DNA from: Trifolium pratense | Lineage: Eukaryota > Streptophyta > Magnoliopsida > Fabales > Fabaceae | DNA length: 64,000 bases | Reading direction: 5' to 3' | Assembly (NCBI RefSeq): GCF_020283565.1 | Contig: NC_060064.1 | Span: 10,344,266 to 10,408,265, forward strand | Shown: positions 20,201 to 31,995 of the stretch, in pieces | Layout: every line of letters begins with the position of its first letter | How positions within the stretch are numbered: position 1 is the stretch's first letter | Program-made: the position numbers and the translations under genes | Notes under the pieces: generated by a model | Databases searched by the model: none | The model's input: only the letters and a program-made list of their open reading frames with translations | What the model was told of the DNA's origin: nothing

Positions 20201-23200
20201 TGTATTCTCCAATTTCTATTTCTAAATTTCTGCACACCCCTTGTGTAGCTACCTGCACCCCATTGCCCAATTTGACTTTCATTTGAGGAGTACTTTCAAT
20301 GGCCCAATCCATTTGATGGGCTAATTTTTGAGACACAAAATTATGAGTTGCACCACTATCTACCAAGATCAACACCTCCACGCCATGTATTGACCCTTGG
20401 AATTTCATTGTATGATGTGTTTCGAGTGCTATGTGATATAAGTCTAACACACTCATCTCACCCTTCTCCTCTACTTCCTCTTCATCAATTTCTACTGCTA
20501 ACAAGTCACCCTCCTCCCCTCCATTTACTTCATCATCTACCACCAAAATTCTAAGGTGTTTGTCGAGACATTGATGCATAGGGTGGAAAGGTTGTTTACA
20601 TTTAAAGCACAACCCCTTTTTCTTTCTATCCATTAGTTCATTGTAAGAGAGATGTGTAAAACCCCTGTCACGAGGCCCAACACGCTGCCCATCACCTTGG
20701 GTTGATTTGTCATTTCTAGGCCCATTACTTCTTGCACCTCCCCCGGTTCCTCCTTCTCTCCCCTTCACAATCACCCAATCAGACCCATTCCTACTTCCTC
20801 CTCCTTGTGAATTAGAGCGATTGGGCCCAATTCTAGGCCCACGATTGTAGTCCAACCCACTACTTCCCCTCATCTCCTTTTCAACAGCACGTGTCACCTG
20901 TAAAAGCTTAGCTCTACTCATCTCCCCCACCGCTATTAAACTTTGCACTTTACCTCTTATCTCCATTTTTAACCCATGAAGAAAATATCCCAAGAACTGT
21001 TTGTCAGGCAGTCTCGGAATTTGAGCGATTAAATACTCAAATTCGGTGATGTATTCATCCACCGTCCCTTTTTGCTTCAAATCGGTTAATTGTTCGTAAA
21101 CGTCTCCATCCCCGTGACCTCCATAACGTCCTAACAACGCTTCCTTCAATCCCTCCCAATTCAACCCTTCATCTTCACCAATCAGTGAATTGAAGAAGTG
21201 AATCGTAGCTCCCTCCATACATAGCTGTGCCAGACTGACTTTCACCTCCGGCGAAGTCCCCTGAACTCTGAAATAAACCTCCGCCCGCGAAATCCATCCC
21301 GCCGGATCTTCGCCGTTAAACATTGGGAGCTCAACCTTCTTAACGGAACGACGAAACTCTAGTAATGTTTCATCGTTGAGCTGGTTTGAAAACGAACCTT
21401 CCGTCTGCTTCTTCGACCCTTCTGTTCGATGTTTCGAACCTCCTTCACCAGATCCCTTTCCGGCACTATCATTCAACACCACCAACTCTTCATCTCCCTT
21501 CGCAATCGACTTTCCCAGACTTCTCTCCATCATCGCAATGAGTGTAGCCTGACCCTGTTCCATTGACGACAGGGTTGCTTTTACTCCGGCGATTTCTTCT
21601 TCCAACGCAGCGATTCTAGACTCCATTCTTCGAATCAACGTGATTTGGTTCTGTTTAGGTGGCATTCACTTCACTGGTCCCGTCAACGTAATCCGGTAGG
21701 TCGGACCACTTGTTACAAACCAGAAAATAGTAATAATAATAAAACAGTAAAAGAAGAGAACAGAGGGAATATTGATCTTTATTGATGAAATGATTATGGA
21801 ATCAATTACAGAGTGAGAGTACAATCTCAGATCTGACACAGAGCAAAGCTCCTATAGGGAGGTTAGTACCCCCTATCCATTCTAGAATATAACTACAATC
21901 CAAGATGATTCCTCTTCTCATACTAAGACTCCTTATATTGTGGAAGTAAGCTCCCCTCACTCCAATGCAACGTCACCTCAAGTATAACTAACTTTGCCTG
22001 CAATGACTCCTTTGCCCTTTCTTCTAGAATATACCTTCCATGTCACAGGCCCATGTGATCTTTGATGAATCATTTGCTGATGTGGATTTTCTGTATTGAC
22101 TGAAGTCGTAACAGATATCAACATATTTCATCATCTCAGTGAAGATTTCATAGGCATTATTAAATCTATTTAGACTTTATCTCTGTTGAGATATTGTTAT
22201 TTATTGGCTAAATTGCACTTTTGGCCCCCTATGTTTTAGAAAGTTGCAATTTTGGCCCCCTATGTTTCAAAATAGCAGTTTTGGTCCCTTATGTTTATAT
22301 CATTTTGCAAAAGGTCAATTTTGACCAAGTCAATGCTGATGTGATGTGGCAAGTCACTTAAGTGACTCAGTTGTCACATCAGTTTTTTTTTTTGTCAATT
22401 ATAATTAAAAAAAAGGAAAGGAAGAGTCACGATCAAGAACACAACCAGGGTTGGGAAGCATCATATTCTTAACAGACACCAAGGATGCCGATGACGAGAT
22501 GGCGGTAAACGGCGCGAGAAGACAATGATTCTGCCTTACCCCTTCCTCTTTCTTACAATTCTGGTTGTTTTTAACCTTGTCTATTTCATAGAAAGTGGGC
22601 ATGATTCAATTTATTCAATGAGAATATGCAGAATTGATCTGTCTATAAATTGTTTTCTTTCATTGAACAAAAAAAACACAATTGTTATGACTTATGACAT
22701 GGGGAATTTGTAGATTTGATTTGTTTCATGGGTTTAGATGGAGATTGAGACGATATGGAGCTTGAATTTATCATAAGATTAAAAGTGGGAGTAGATAAGA
22801 TTCTGAGTTTTTAAAACAAAGAGGACATGAAGACTTTAAGTATCGAAAGTGGCCACCGCTGTTATGTTGCCAGCGTTCTACACTTGGAACGATCATATGA
22901 TCGTAATAGATAAAATTAAGTGCAAGATCATAGATTAATTTATCAAATTGATAAAGTATTTGAATTTTTTTAATTATAAGTGAAAAAAAACTGACGTGGC
23001 AGCTGACTCACTTAAGTGACTTGCCACATCAGCGTTGACTTGGTCAAAATTGACCTTTTGCAAAGGGAATAAACGTAAGGGGCCAAAACTGCTATTTTAA
23101 AACATAGGGGGTCAAAATTGCAACTTTCTAAAACTTAAGGGGTCAAAAGTGCAATTTAGCCTTATTTATTTTAGTATGATTTGTTAGTATCTTTTGGAGT

Positions 23201-25731
23201 TATGACAGGATAGCATTCCTATTTAGACATGCTCCATCTCTTATGTATATAAATAGTGGTTTCAACCTTTTTCAAGTCAATGAGAAATATTCATATTCAA
23301 GTATCTCTACTCAATGGGGGGCTAGGGGTTTTCATAATAGACACGCTCACACACAACAATATTGAGTTTAATGCGTGAATAATATGGGCGGTCCAATAAC
23401 AAATCATATTATTATATTTTCTAGATGTTGAAGGTGTTGCAAAATGAGATATATTTGGCTTGTGACTAGGCTTAGCCATCTCAATATTTCTTTTTTGAGA
23501 AACATTGTTTGGCTTGTGAGTCGTGACTATTTCCTTATGAAATATAGTATTCTCAATAATGAGGTTAAACACTTACCAAATAAGTAAGTATTATTTCTTG
23601 GGAGAGTTTGTCCGTGACATGGTATGAGCAACTCTGACCGATCGATCCAAAGTATTATCCTTGCCAAAGTTGGTGCTTGACAAATACGATGTAGCTCTTT
23701 GCAATGAATGAATATTTCCAAATTTGTTATCAAAAGATAAAAGTACCTATATGCATTGGTTAAAGTTTCTCATATTTCACTAATATTGACAATATTTTCT
23801 TTTTTCAATATACTGGTAGTTGCGTGGAAGAGTTGGGCGGGCAGAGAAGGAAGCTTATGCATACTTATTTTATCCTGATAAGAGTATGCTCTCTGATCAA
23901 GCCGCGGTATGTTTTTGATCAATCTTTACCTTTTATTTCCGAAAGATATTACATGAAATAATCCTTAATACAACAAAGTGTATTCCATACAACTAAAGTA
24001 TTATTTGGAAACTTCAATTTATTCATTCATTTGAAATATTGAAAATCGGTTGCAAAAGTTGCCTAAAACTAACATTCTCCTTAGTGACTTCCTACAGGAG
24101 AGGCTTGCAGCTCTTGAAGAATGCCGTGAACTTGGTCAAGGCTTCCAACTAGCTGAGAGAGATATGGGTATAAGAGGTTTTGGTACTATTTTTGGCGAGC
24201 AGCAAACTGGAGATGTTGGAAATGTTGGCATTGATCTTTTCTTTGAGATGCTCTTTGAGAGCTTATCCAAGGTAAACTTTGATTCCTGATATGTTTCTTC
24301 CTATGTGCAACTAGTTCGAGTTAAAGTAGAAGTATTCTTTTGTTTATTTTGCGTGAACTGTTGGCTGAAAAGTGAAAATATGCTTCCTTAGGCATTTTGG
24401 TTTTTAGTTAGTTTTTGATTCTTTTTGGGATTGATAAATACTCCTTCTGGTCTCATATGTAAGCAAAGTTTCATTTTTCAGGTTAATTGAATAACTGATG
24501 TCTCTGGTTTATATTATGGACTAGATACATTAGTTATTCAATGAACCTGAAAAAGGAATCTTTGCTTATATATGAGACCGGAGGGAGTAGTGAAATTGAG
24601 TATGGAAGTATGTGTAACACAAGTACACAACTAATTTGATCTTGGGATTTTACTTCCAGGTTGAAGATCACCGTGTTGTATCAGTTCCTTATCACTCGGT
24701 GCAGGTATGCATATTAGAGAAAAATGTACCACAGTGAATTAATGAAGTAACCATAATTTATGTTGCAGCTGATGCATTTTATTACTTCTTTGTTATTTAG
24801 GTTGACTTAAATATCAATCCTCACCTTCCTTCAGAATACATAAATCATTTCGAGAACCCTATGGAAATTATTAATGAAGCTGAGCGAAACGCTGAGAAAG
24901 ACATTTGGAGTCTGATGCAATTTACAGAGGATTTTCGCCGCCAATATGGCAAAGAACCTCACCCGATGGAGATTATCTTAAAGAATCTTTACTTGAGGAG
25001 AATGGCAGCTGATATAGGGGTAACTAGAATTTACTCTGAAGGGAAGATAGTGTTTATGAAAACAAAGATGAGTAAAAAGGTTTTCAAAATTATGATAGAG
25101 TCAATGACATCGGATATATATAAAGATTCAATGGTTCTTGAGGGGGATCAAATTAAGGTAACTTTCTCTCTTCCTTTCTCTATTCTGGTGGTCTAAATGT
25201 AGCGATTAGGGTTGTGTGCACATAGTCAACCTCATATAGATCGTTCGATTGAGATCAAATGGTCTATATTTCAACGTAGATTTTGATTTCTTTTAAAACC
25301 TAAATTACCGAGCTTGAAATTTAAACCGTCTGATCTTGATCGAACAGTCAAGATGTGGCTGATTGCATGAAGTCACAAGGTTATGACTGCATACATAAAT
25401 TTTTCGTTATGATTTTTCTGGTGCAGGTTGAACTTCTATTAGAGCTGCCAAAAGAACAACTTCTTAATTGGATCTTTAATTGCATGGCTGAACTTCATGC
25501 TTCGCTAGCATCCCTCATAAAGGTACTAGTTTTTTGCCTGTTCAGTTTCACCAACATGTAAGTTGGATCCTTGACTCATTGCATTCTTCACATTTTACAA
25601 ATATTGGGCTGATTCATTGTGTTGAAAAGCTGCAAAACTAACCGCGGCTGATGCAAAAAAATTGGCATTGCCTGATACCATGATCATCTTTGCAGTGCAT
25701 GACATCAGAACAAATTGAGACAATTAGTTGA
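14286..25731 (+). CDS. Mfd/TRCF-like ATP-dependent DNA helicase, probably chloroplast (At3g02060-type)
   Basis: Related to bacterial transcription-repair coupling factor, a translocase acting on stalled RNA polymerase. Exons joined in frame: 14286-14902, 15343-15568, 15732-15977, 16141-16275, 16367-16491, 16705-16844, 17018-17088, 17312-17473, 23820-23906, 24098-24271, 24660-24704, 24801-25157, 25427-25522 (827 codons). A last exon at 25696-25731 is only a candidate; reading through 25522 is the alternative. Features: Ser/Pro-rich transit-like N-terminus; CarD-like polymerase-interaction domain from about residue 145 ([17 protein letters not shown]); Walker [10 protein letters not shown] near 303; DEEQ 405-408; SATPIPRTL near 431; [20 protein letters not shown] near 576; C-terminal TRCF domain. 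At about 830 aa it lacks the UvrB-like N-terminal part of bacterial Mfd, as the Arabidopsis protein does. An upstream in-frame ATG (14211) exists, but the second ATG better fits the family. Intron 8 (17474-23819) holds two transposons, yet the splice sites and frame are intact. Confidence 0.92.
17717..18119 (-). repeat. 3' LTR of the gypsy element
   Basis: 403 bp, tgttac…taaca on the + strand, no difference seen from the LTR at 21711-22113. The pol frame runs into it before stopping at 17984. Confidence 0.93.
17984..18750 (-). pseudogene. Gypsy pol 3' remnant: integrase C-terminus and chromodomain
   Basis: The frame encodes [18 protein letters not shown], the segment after the integrase catalytic core, then a coiled stretch ([19 protein letters not shown]) and the integrase C-terminal [22 protein letters not shown] domain. 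It ends with a chromodomain ([15 protein letters not shown]). Chromodomains direct chromoviruses to particular chromatin. The catalytic D,D-35-E core is absent: the RT/RNase H frame is joined to this segment in another frame near 18740-18755, so no integrase can be made. Confidence 0.85.
18718..19700 (-). pseudogene. Gypsy reverse transcriptase with truncated RNase H
   Basis: On the - strand the frame reads [32 protein letters not shown] and the catalytic FFDDILIYS, then the RNase H start [20 protein letters not shown]. It continues to YYSKA and then leaves the family at the deletion junction, stopping shortly after. The upstream gag/protease frame stops at 19710, and the two are joined by a one-base frame change just before [11 protein letters not shown]. 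The reverse transcriptase core itself looks whole. Confidence 0.88.
19710..21665 (-). CDS. Gypsy gag-protease polyprotein
   Basis: 651 aa. Residues about 1-60 form a coiled coil with a basic start. A gag domain follows ([19 protein letters not shown] … LGYFLHGL), then a zinc knuckle [14 protein letters not shown] near 355 and a retropepsin with active-site [10 protein letters not shown] near 433. Close to the end, [12 protein letters not shown] occurs twice within a roughly 75-base tandem duplication (about 19786-19935). The frame ends at a stop one base out of phase with the RT, which breaks the usual gag-pol fusion. The gag part may still be expressed. Confidence 0.85.
   Translation of the reverse strand: MPPKQNQITLIRRMESRIAALEEEIAGVKATLSSMEQGQATLIAMMERSLGKSIAKGDEELVVLNDSAGKGSGEGGSKHRTEGSKKQTEGSFSNQLNDETLLEFRRSVKKVELPMFNGEDPAGWISRAEVYFRVQGTSPEVKVSLAQLCMEGATIHFFNSLIGEDEGLNWEGLKEALLGRYGGHGDGDVYEQLTDLKQKGTVDEYITEFEYLIAQIPRLPDKQFLGYFLHGLKMEIRGKVQSLIAVGEMSRAKLLQVTRAVEKEMRGSSGLDYNRGPRIGPNRSNSQGGGSRNGSDWVIVKGREGGTGGGARSNGPRNDKSTQGDGQRVGPRDRGFTHLSYNELMDRKKKGLCFKCKQPFHPMHQCLDKHLRILVVDDEVNGGEEGDLLAVEIDEEEVEEKGEMSVLDLYHIALETHHTMKFQGSIHGVEVLILVDSGATHNFVSQKLAHQMDWAIESTPQMKVKLGNGVQVATQGVCRNLEIEIGEYKLRPDAHLFELGGIDVVLGIEWLKTLGDTITNWKQQSMSFWAEHKWVTLKGREGCRKSLMALQNFLSRPKPTKQGEMWKIEGVEPREVCDPIKSESPHRELEVVLGKYANGFQTTRESDLSKSQHRELEVVLGKYASVFRTPSSLPPRRSKEHAINLIDGQAP
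21711..22113 (-). repeat. 5' LTR of the gypsy element
   Basis: 403 bp, same sequence as the other LTR as far as I can read. In element orientation this is the promoter LTR, so any transcript runs leftward against the helicase gene. Confidence 0.93.
22206..23161. mobile_element. Mutator-like non-autonomous element with long TIRs in helicase intron 8
   Basis: Ends ggctaaattgcac…gtgcaatttagcc. Inverted repeats of about 180 bp (22206-22387 and about 22985-23161) contain phrases such as tggccccctatgttt, ttgcaaaaggtcaatttt and agtcacttaagtgact. A perfect 9-bp duplication ttatttatt (22197-22205, 23162-23170) identifies it as Mutator-type. No transposase is encoded. The interior at 22425-22545 is richer in GC than its surroundings and could be captured sequence. 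Confidence 0.9.
23171..23819. other. Remainder of helicase intron 8
   Basis: Ordinary AT-rich intron sequence between the MULE and exon 9. The short open frames here have no domain content. Confidence 0.5.
24441..24587. mobile_element. Stowaway (Tc1/mariner) MITE in helicase intron 10
   Basis: 147 bp with near-perfect inverted ends (ctccttctggtctcatatgt and its partner tatatgagaccggagggag), flanked by the dinucleotide TA on each side (24439-24440, 24588-24589). This is the classic Stowaway signature CTCCCTCCG. The arms pair almost along the whole length, so the transcript could form a hairpin. Confidence 0.9.
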
Positions 25732-27435
<1,704 letters not shown>

Positions 27436-27440
27436 GTGAC

Positions 27441-28366
27441 TGTTGTTTTTGATATTGAAAAAATAATTTTCTAAAAATTTAGAACTGAAGATTTTATTGG
27501 CTGAGTCGCGTACTAGGTCGCTCTCTTTAAGACGTTTTGCGGTACTGCTCAAATTGTGCAAAGCAGACAATCCAACCGCGTCGTCCCCAGGATAAAACAA
27601 CCCTGTTCAACACAGAACCGATCAAGTACTGCACTGTAATGATCGGAGAAGGATCACCTTCTTGAATGGTTCTACAAAACCACTCGAAAATAGATACAAC
27701 TATATCAATCTCACTGATACAACAATATCAGTGCTGGTAAAACAATACCAGTTCACAAAACCAATGAAACACAAAAGAAAGAATAATTTATTTTGATGAA
27801 AAAATTATATGGAAGAGAAGAGAATTTTGTATATAGAACAAGGCTTCAAAAGAGAGTGGTGTTTTGATTTTTTTATGAATTCTTGTTATGTGTCTTTCAT
27901 ACTTGAAACAATAAGAAATTAAATATATATGTTGTATTGCTTTCTAAAATATTGTTCGTACGTAGAAACAAGCTTTAGCCAATGAATAGAAAAATTGTAA
28001 CGTTAGGGACAAAACACTAATGTGCACTAATATGTGTGGATCAATGTAGTAATGGAAGAATATGTTTTCAACGGAACAAAATCAAGCCGGCTGCTATGAT
28101 GAGTCAACACTAAGTGGCTTCTTGGACCAGCTTAATTAACTAAAAAATTAGTTAATTTTGTGAATAAGAAATGTTAGTCACAATGGGATATATACACCTT
28201 ACTAAAGAGAGTGTTCTAAGCAACGTGAGATTTTTTCCCACTTTTTTTAATTCACATTACTTAGTTCCAAGTCCTACAAGACCAAAGTGTTCATCCCATT
28301 TTATTTCCAATCACAATGGATCAACTTCCACACATAAATGAACACTACTATGTTCATTTTCCAACA
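27441..28366 (-). repeat. 3' LTR of the copia element
   Basis: Begins tgttgtttttgatattg and ends ttttccaaca, TG…CA on both strands. It carries the complete outer end, whereas the other LTR lacks the last few bases at its inner end. Confidence 0.9.
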
Positions 28367-28876
28367 ATCCCCCACTTGAATTTAAAAAAGTGTTTCAAAG
28401 GTTTCTAAAAGATTGTGCATAAACAAAGGTGTCTATGACTTGAACCTTTGCATAGCGAGTAAGAGCCCGATTTAGCAAGAGTGACACTTGTCTTGAACTC
28501 TATCTCAGATTTTTCTCAAACCCGCACACAACCTTTTCACAAGGTGTTTCTTAATAGCCCGTGCTTTATTGGCCCTGCACGATAATCCCGGTTTCATGAA
28601 AGCTCTAGGAATTCGCCTCTAAATTCCATAGGAACCGGCCTCAGTTCCACATTCATATAGGTGAGTCTATCAAGAGTACTCCTGAAGCTCGGTACTCCAC
28701 TCATACAGAGTATAGATCTCATTAAGAGTTTCAACTCATCCTTTCGCTTTCAGGAATCATGCTTTTCTTATTTTTATTTGCATGATCATTATTAACTTCT
28801 CACGACTTGTTATTACCCATTGAACCTAATTCTTGGGATCTCCAGTCTTTTAGGTTGGGTTTCCATCATGAGAAAT

Positions 28877-31531
28877 TCATATAGGCATTAGTCCCATCTT
28901 TTTAGATGTATTATGGACTTTCTCTCTAGCTAGTCCTTTCATCAAAGGATCCGCTAAATTTTCGTCAGTGCGTACATGATCCACTCTCACAGCACCTTTA
29001 GTGATCATCTCTCTCACTGTGCTGTGCTTACGTCTTATTTGACGTTTCTTGCCATTATAGAATCGATTCTCAATTTTAGCAATAGCCGCGGTACTATCGC
29101 AGTGGATCAACACAGCTGGCATAGGTTTTTCCCACAAGGGAATCTCAGATAGCAAACATCTCAACCAACTTGCTTCTTCACTAGCAGTGGCAAGCGCTAT
29201 CATTTCAGACTCCATAGTGGACTGAGCCAATATAGTCTGTTTCTTTGATTTCCATGACACAGCTCCTCCAGCTATATTGAATATATAGCCACTAGTCGCT
29301 TTGGAATCATCCGACAAGGTGTTCCAATCAGCATCACTGTACCCTTCAAGTACAGGAGGAAATCTCTGATAATGCAATCCAAGATTCATGGTCCTTTTAA
29401 GGTACCTCATGACTCTCTCAATGGCCTGCCAATGCTCATTACTAGGCCTACTAGTAAACCTGCACAACAGTCCGACGACATATGCTATGTCGGGTCTGGT
29501 ACAATCAGTGGCATACCTAAGACTGCCAATGATGCTCGCATATTCAGTTTGTCTTACGCTTTCACCAGTGTTCTTAAACAATTTTACACTGGGATCATAC
29601 GACGTACAAGCAGGTTTACAGTCAAAGTAATTATATTTCTTTAGAATCTTTTCCACATAGTGGGATTGATCTAAAGTTATTCCCTTCTTTGACCTAGTGA
29701 TCTTGATCCCAAGAATCACACTTGCCTCTCCGAGGTCTTTCATATCAAAGTTGTTACACAACAATGATTTCACTGCGTTTACAGCAGTCATGTTTGATCC
29801 AAAGATGAGTAAATCGTCTACATAGAGACATACAATAGTGCAAATGCCATTTTCATATTTATAATAAATGCATTTGTCACTTTCATTCACTTTGAATCCA
29901 TTTGAGATCATCAAATCATCAAACTTTACATGCCATTGTTTTGGCACTTGTTTAAGTCCATACAAGGACTTATCTAACTTACAGACCTTATGTTCTTGTC
30001 CATGTATTACAAATCCTTCAGGTTGTTCCATATAAATTTCTTCGTCTAAGTCACCATTTAAAAAAGCAGTTTTAACATCCATTTGGTGTACTGTTAGATT
30101 ATAAATAGCGGCAATTGAAAATAGTACCCTTATGGATGTTATTCGAGTGACCGGAGAAAAAGTATCGAAGAAATCTATATTTTCTCTTTGTCTAAAACCT
30201 TTGGCCACAAGGCGAGCCTTGTATTTATCAACAGTGCCATCGGGTTTTAGCTTTTTTTTCAAAATCCATTTACAACCAATTGGTTTGCAACCAGGAGGCA
30301 ACTCTACTAAGTGCCAGGTCCCGTTAGATTCAAGAGATTCCATCTCATCATTTATAGCTTCTTGCCATAAATCTGCATCCAAAGATGACAAGGCATCTTG
30401 AAGACTCGTAGGGTCTGCTTCTAAAGAATATACCGAATAATCCGGTCCATAATCTTTAGGTACTCTTACTCTTTTACTTCTTCGAAGTTCAATTTCTTTG
30501 TTGCTCTCAAAATTTCTTATCACAGGAATGTGACTTGATTCGGTGCCCCCACTATTTGTGGATTCATTGCCCCCACTATTTCTTGATTTAAAAGGAAATT
30601 TATCTTCATAGAAATCAGCATCAACCGATTCTATGGTAACTTTAGCATTTAGGTCAAAAAACCTATAAGCCTTACTGTTTGCCGCATAGCCAATGAAGAC
30701 ACACTCATAGGCACGACTAGCGAGTTTAACCCGCTTTGGATCTGGTATCCTGACATAAGCTAGACATCCCCAAGTTCTCAAATAAGACAAGTTAGGTTGT
30801 CTTTTCTTTAATATCTCGTAAGGTGAGACCACATTATTAATAGCCTTGGGGATTCTATTCAGGACATAGCAAACAGTCAATATAATTTCCCCCCACCAGT
30901 GTGAGGCAGCACCAGAGTGGAGCATACTAGCTACAACTAGTTCAGTAAGAGTTCTATTTTTTCTTTCTGCTTTACCATTCATTTCAGGTGAATATGGCGC
31001 AGTCGTTTCGTGTATAATTCCATGTTGTTTATAAAATTCATTGCACAAAATAGAATCATACTCAGTTCCCCTATCACTACGAAGCCTTTTAATTTTCTTA
31101 CTAAATTGATTTTCAATTTCAGTCACAAAAATTTTAATCATATTAAGCGCTTCACTTTTATTCTTTATTAGATATACAACAATATAATCATAGCAATCGT
31201 CGATAAAAGTGATAAAATATCGTTTACCATTTCTAGTTAAAGTTCCATCAAGTTCACATATATCAGAATGAATTAAATCTAATGGTTCAGATTCTCTAAT
31301 AACTGATTTATGTGAAGTTTTAGTTATTTTCGCTTGACTACAAAATTCACATTTTCCTATGTTGTTATTATTATTATTATTATTATTAAACTTTGGAATT
31401 AATCCTACGTTGCTTAGATTAAACATAGATTTTTTACCAACATGACAAAGTCTAGCATGCCAAATATTAAAATCACACACATAGTAAACGGAAGGAGAAA
31501 TTTTATTCAAATCAACATTAAGCTTAAACAT
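28877..31531 (-). CDS. Copia pol: integrase, reverse transcriptase, RNase H
   Basis: 884 aa. In order: the GAG-pre-integrase motif (WHARLCHVGKKSM) near 25-35, with a nearby run of nine Asn from a (tta)n repeat at 31365-31388; integrase core with DLIHSDICEL, DRGTEYDS and APYSPEMNGKAERKNRT carrying the D,D,E triad; RT with MDVKTAFLNGDL and catalytic YVDDLLIFG; RNase H with GYSDADW and STMESEMIAL. Every catalytic motif I checked is present and the frame is open to the stop. It is cut off from the protease frame upstream by a 2-base AT insertion (tatatgcc for tatgcc) near 31545. Without that it would continue as GYATDGMFKLN. Confidence 0.9.
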   Translation of the reverse strand: MFKLNVDLNKISPSVYYVCDFNIWHARLCHVGKKSMFNLSNVGLIPKFNNNNNNNNNIGKCEFCSQAKITKTSHKSVIRESEPLDLIHSDICELDGTLTRNGKRYFITFIDDCYDYIVVYLIKNKSEALNMIKIFVTEIENQFSKKIKRLRSDRGTEYDSILCNEFYKQHGIIHETTAPYSPEMNGKAERKNRTLTELVVASMLHSGAASHWWGEIILTVCYVLNRIPKAINNVVSPYEILKKRQPNLSYLRTWGCLAYVRIPDPKRVKLASRAYECVFIGYAANSKAYRFFDLNAKVTIESVDADFYEDKFPFKSRNSGGNESTNSGGTESSHIPVIRNFESNKEIELRRSKRVRVPKDYGPDYSVYSLEADPTSLQDALSSLDADLWQEAINDEMESLESNGTWHLVELPPGCKPIGCKWILKKKLKPDGTVDKYKARLVAKGFRQRENIDFFDTFSPVTRITSIRVLFSIAAIYNLTVHQMDVKTAFLNGDLDEEIYMEQPEGFVIHGQEHKVCKLDKSLYGLKQVPKQWHVKFDDLMISNGFKVNESDKCIYYKYENGICTIVCLYVDDLLIFGSNMTAVNAVKSLLCNNFDMKDLGEASVILGIKITRSKKGITLDQSHYVEKILKKYNYFDCKPACTSYDPSVKLFKNTGESVRQTEYASIIGSLRYATDCTRPDIAYVVGLLCRFTSRPSNEHWQAIERVMRYLKRTMNLGLHYQRFPPVLEGYSDADWNTLSDDSKATSGYIFNIAGGAVSWKSKKQTILAQSTMESEMIALATASEEASWLRCLLSEIPLWEKPMPAVLIHCDSTAAIAKIENRFYNGKKRQIRRKHSTVREMITKGAVRVDHVRTDENLADPLMKGLAREKVHNTSKKMGLMPI

Positions 31532-31995
31532 GCCATCAGTGGCATATACCCTTTTCCAATAAAAATACCATTCTTAGTGATGGTGTACAAATTTGCCCCA
31601 ATATTCTGATTAAACCTAGCCTTATTAAGAAGAAAACCAGAAACTAAATTCTTTCTCATGTCAGGCACATGCATGACATCCTTCAAGATCAGAGTCTTTC
31701 CATATGTGAACTTCAATTCAACATCCCCAATACCAGCAACATCAGAAGTGTGAGCATTACTCATTTGCACCTTCTTATTTTCAGCAGTCGTGTATGTCTT
31801 AAACATAGCACGTTCAAAACAGACATGGCGTGTAGTGCCAGTATCTATCCACCAACCATCAGTACCACCAATCATATTGATTTCGGTGATCATAGCCACA
31901 TATGGCTCTTCAATCACGTTAACTTGTGCATTAGAGGCAGCAACAAGTTTTTTTTCTGAGTCTACAAGTTTTAGCATAATGACCAGGTCTACCAC
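31507..31995 (-). pseudogene. Copia protease segment, frame-broken at both ends
   Basis: Contains the retropepsin-like active site WWIDTGTTRHVC followed by a beta-rich stretch and DVMHVPDMRKNLVS, typical of copia protease. It is in a third frame, separated from gag by one extra A in an eight-A run near 31955 and from integrase by a 2-base insertion near 31545. The active site reads DTG rather than the more common DSG. Confidence 0.8.

Larger units (their letters stand above)
17712..22118 (-). mobile_element. Ty3/gypsy chromovirus-type LTR retrotransposon in helicase intron 8, integrase-deleted
   Basis: The element proper is 17717-22113, flanked by a 5-bp duplication gatat (17712-17716, 22114-22118). 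The two 403-bp LTRs (17717-18119, 21711-22113; TG…CA) look identical on direct reading, so insertion is recent. It runs antisense to the host gene. Read on the - strand it has gag, protease, RT and then integrase C-terminus with chromodomain. Most of RNase H and the integrase zinc and catalytic domains are missing, so the copy is defective. A polypurine tract (gaaggaggaggtg, - strand) abuts the 3' LTR at about 18120-18135. I could not match the sequence after the 5' LTR to a primer tRNA with confidence. Confidence 0.95.
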
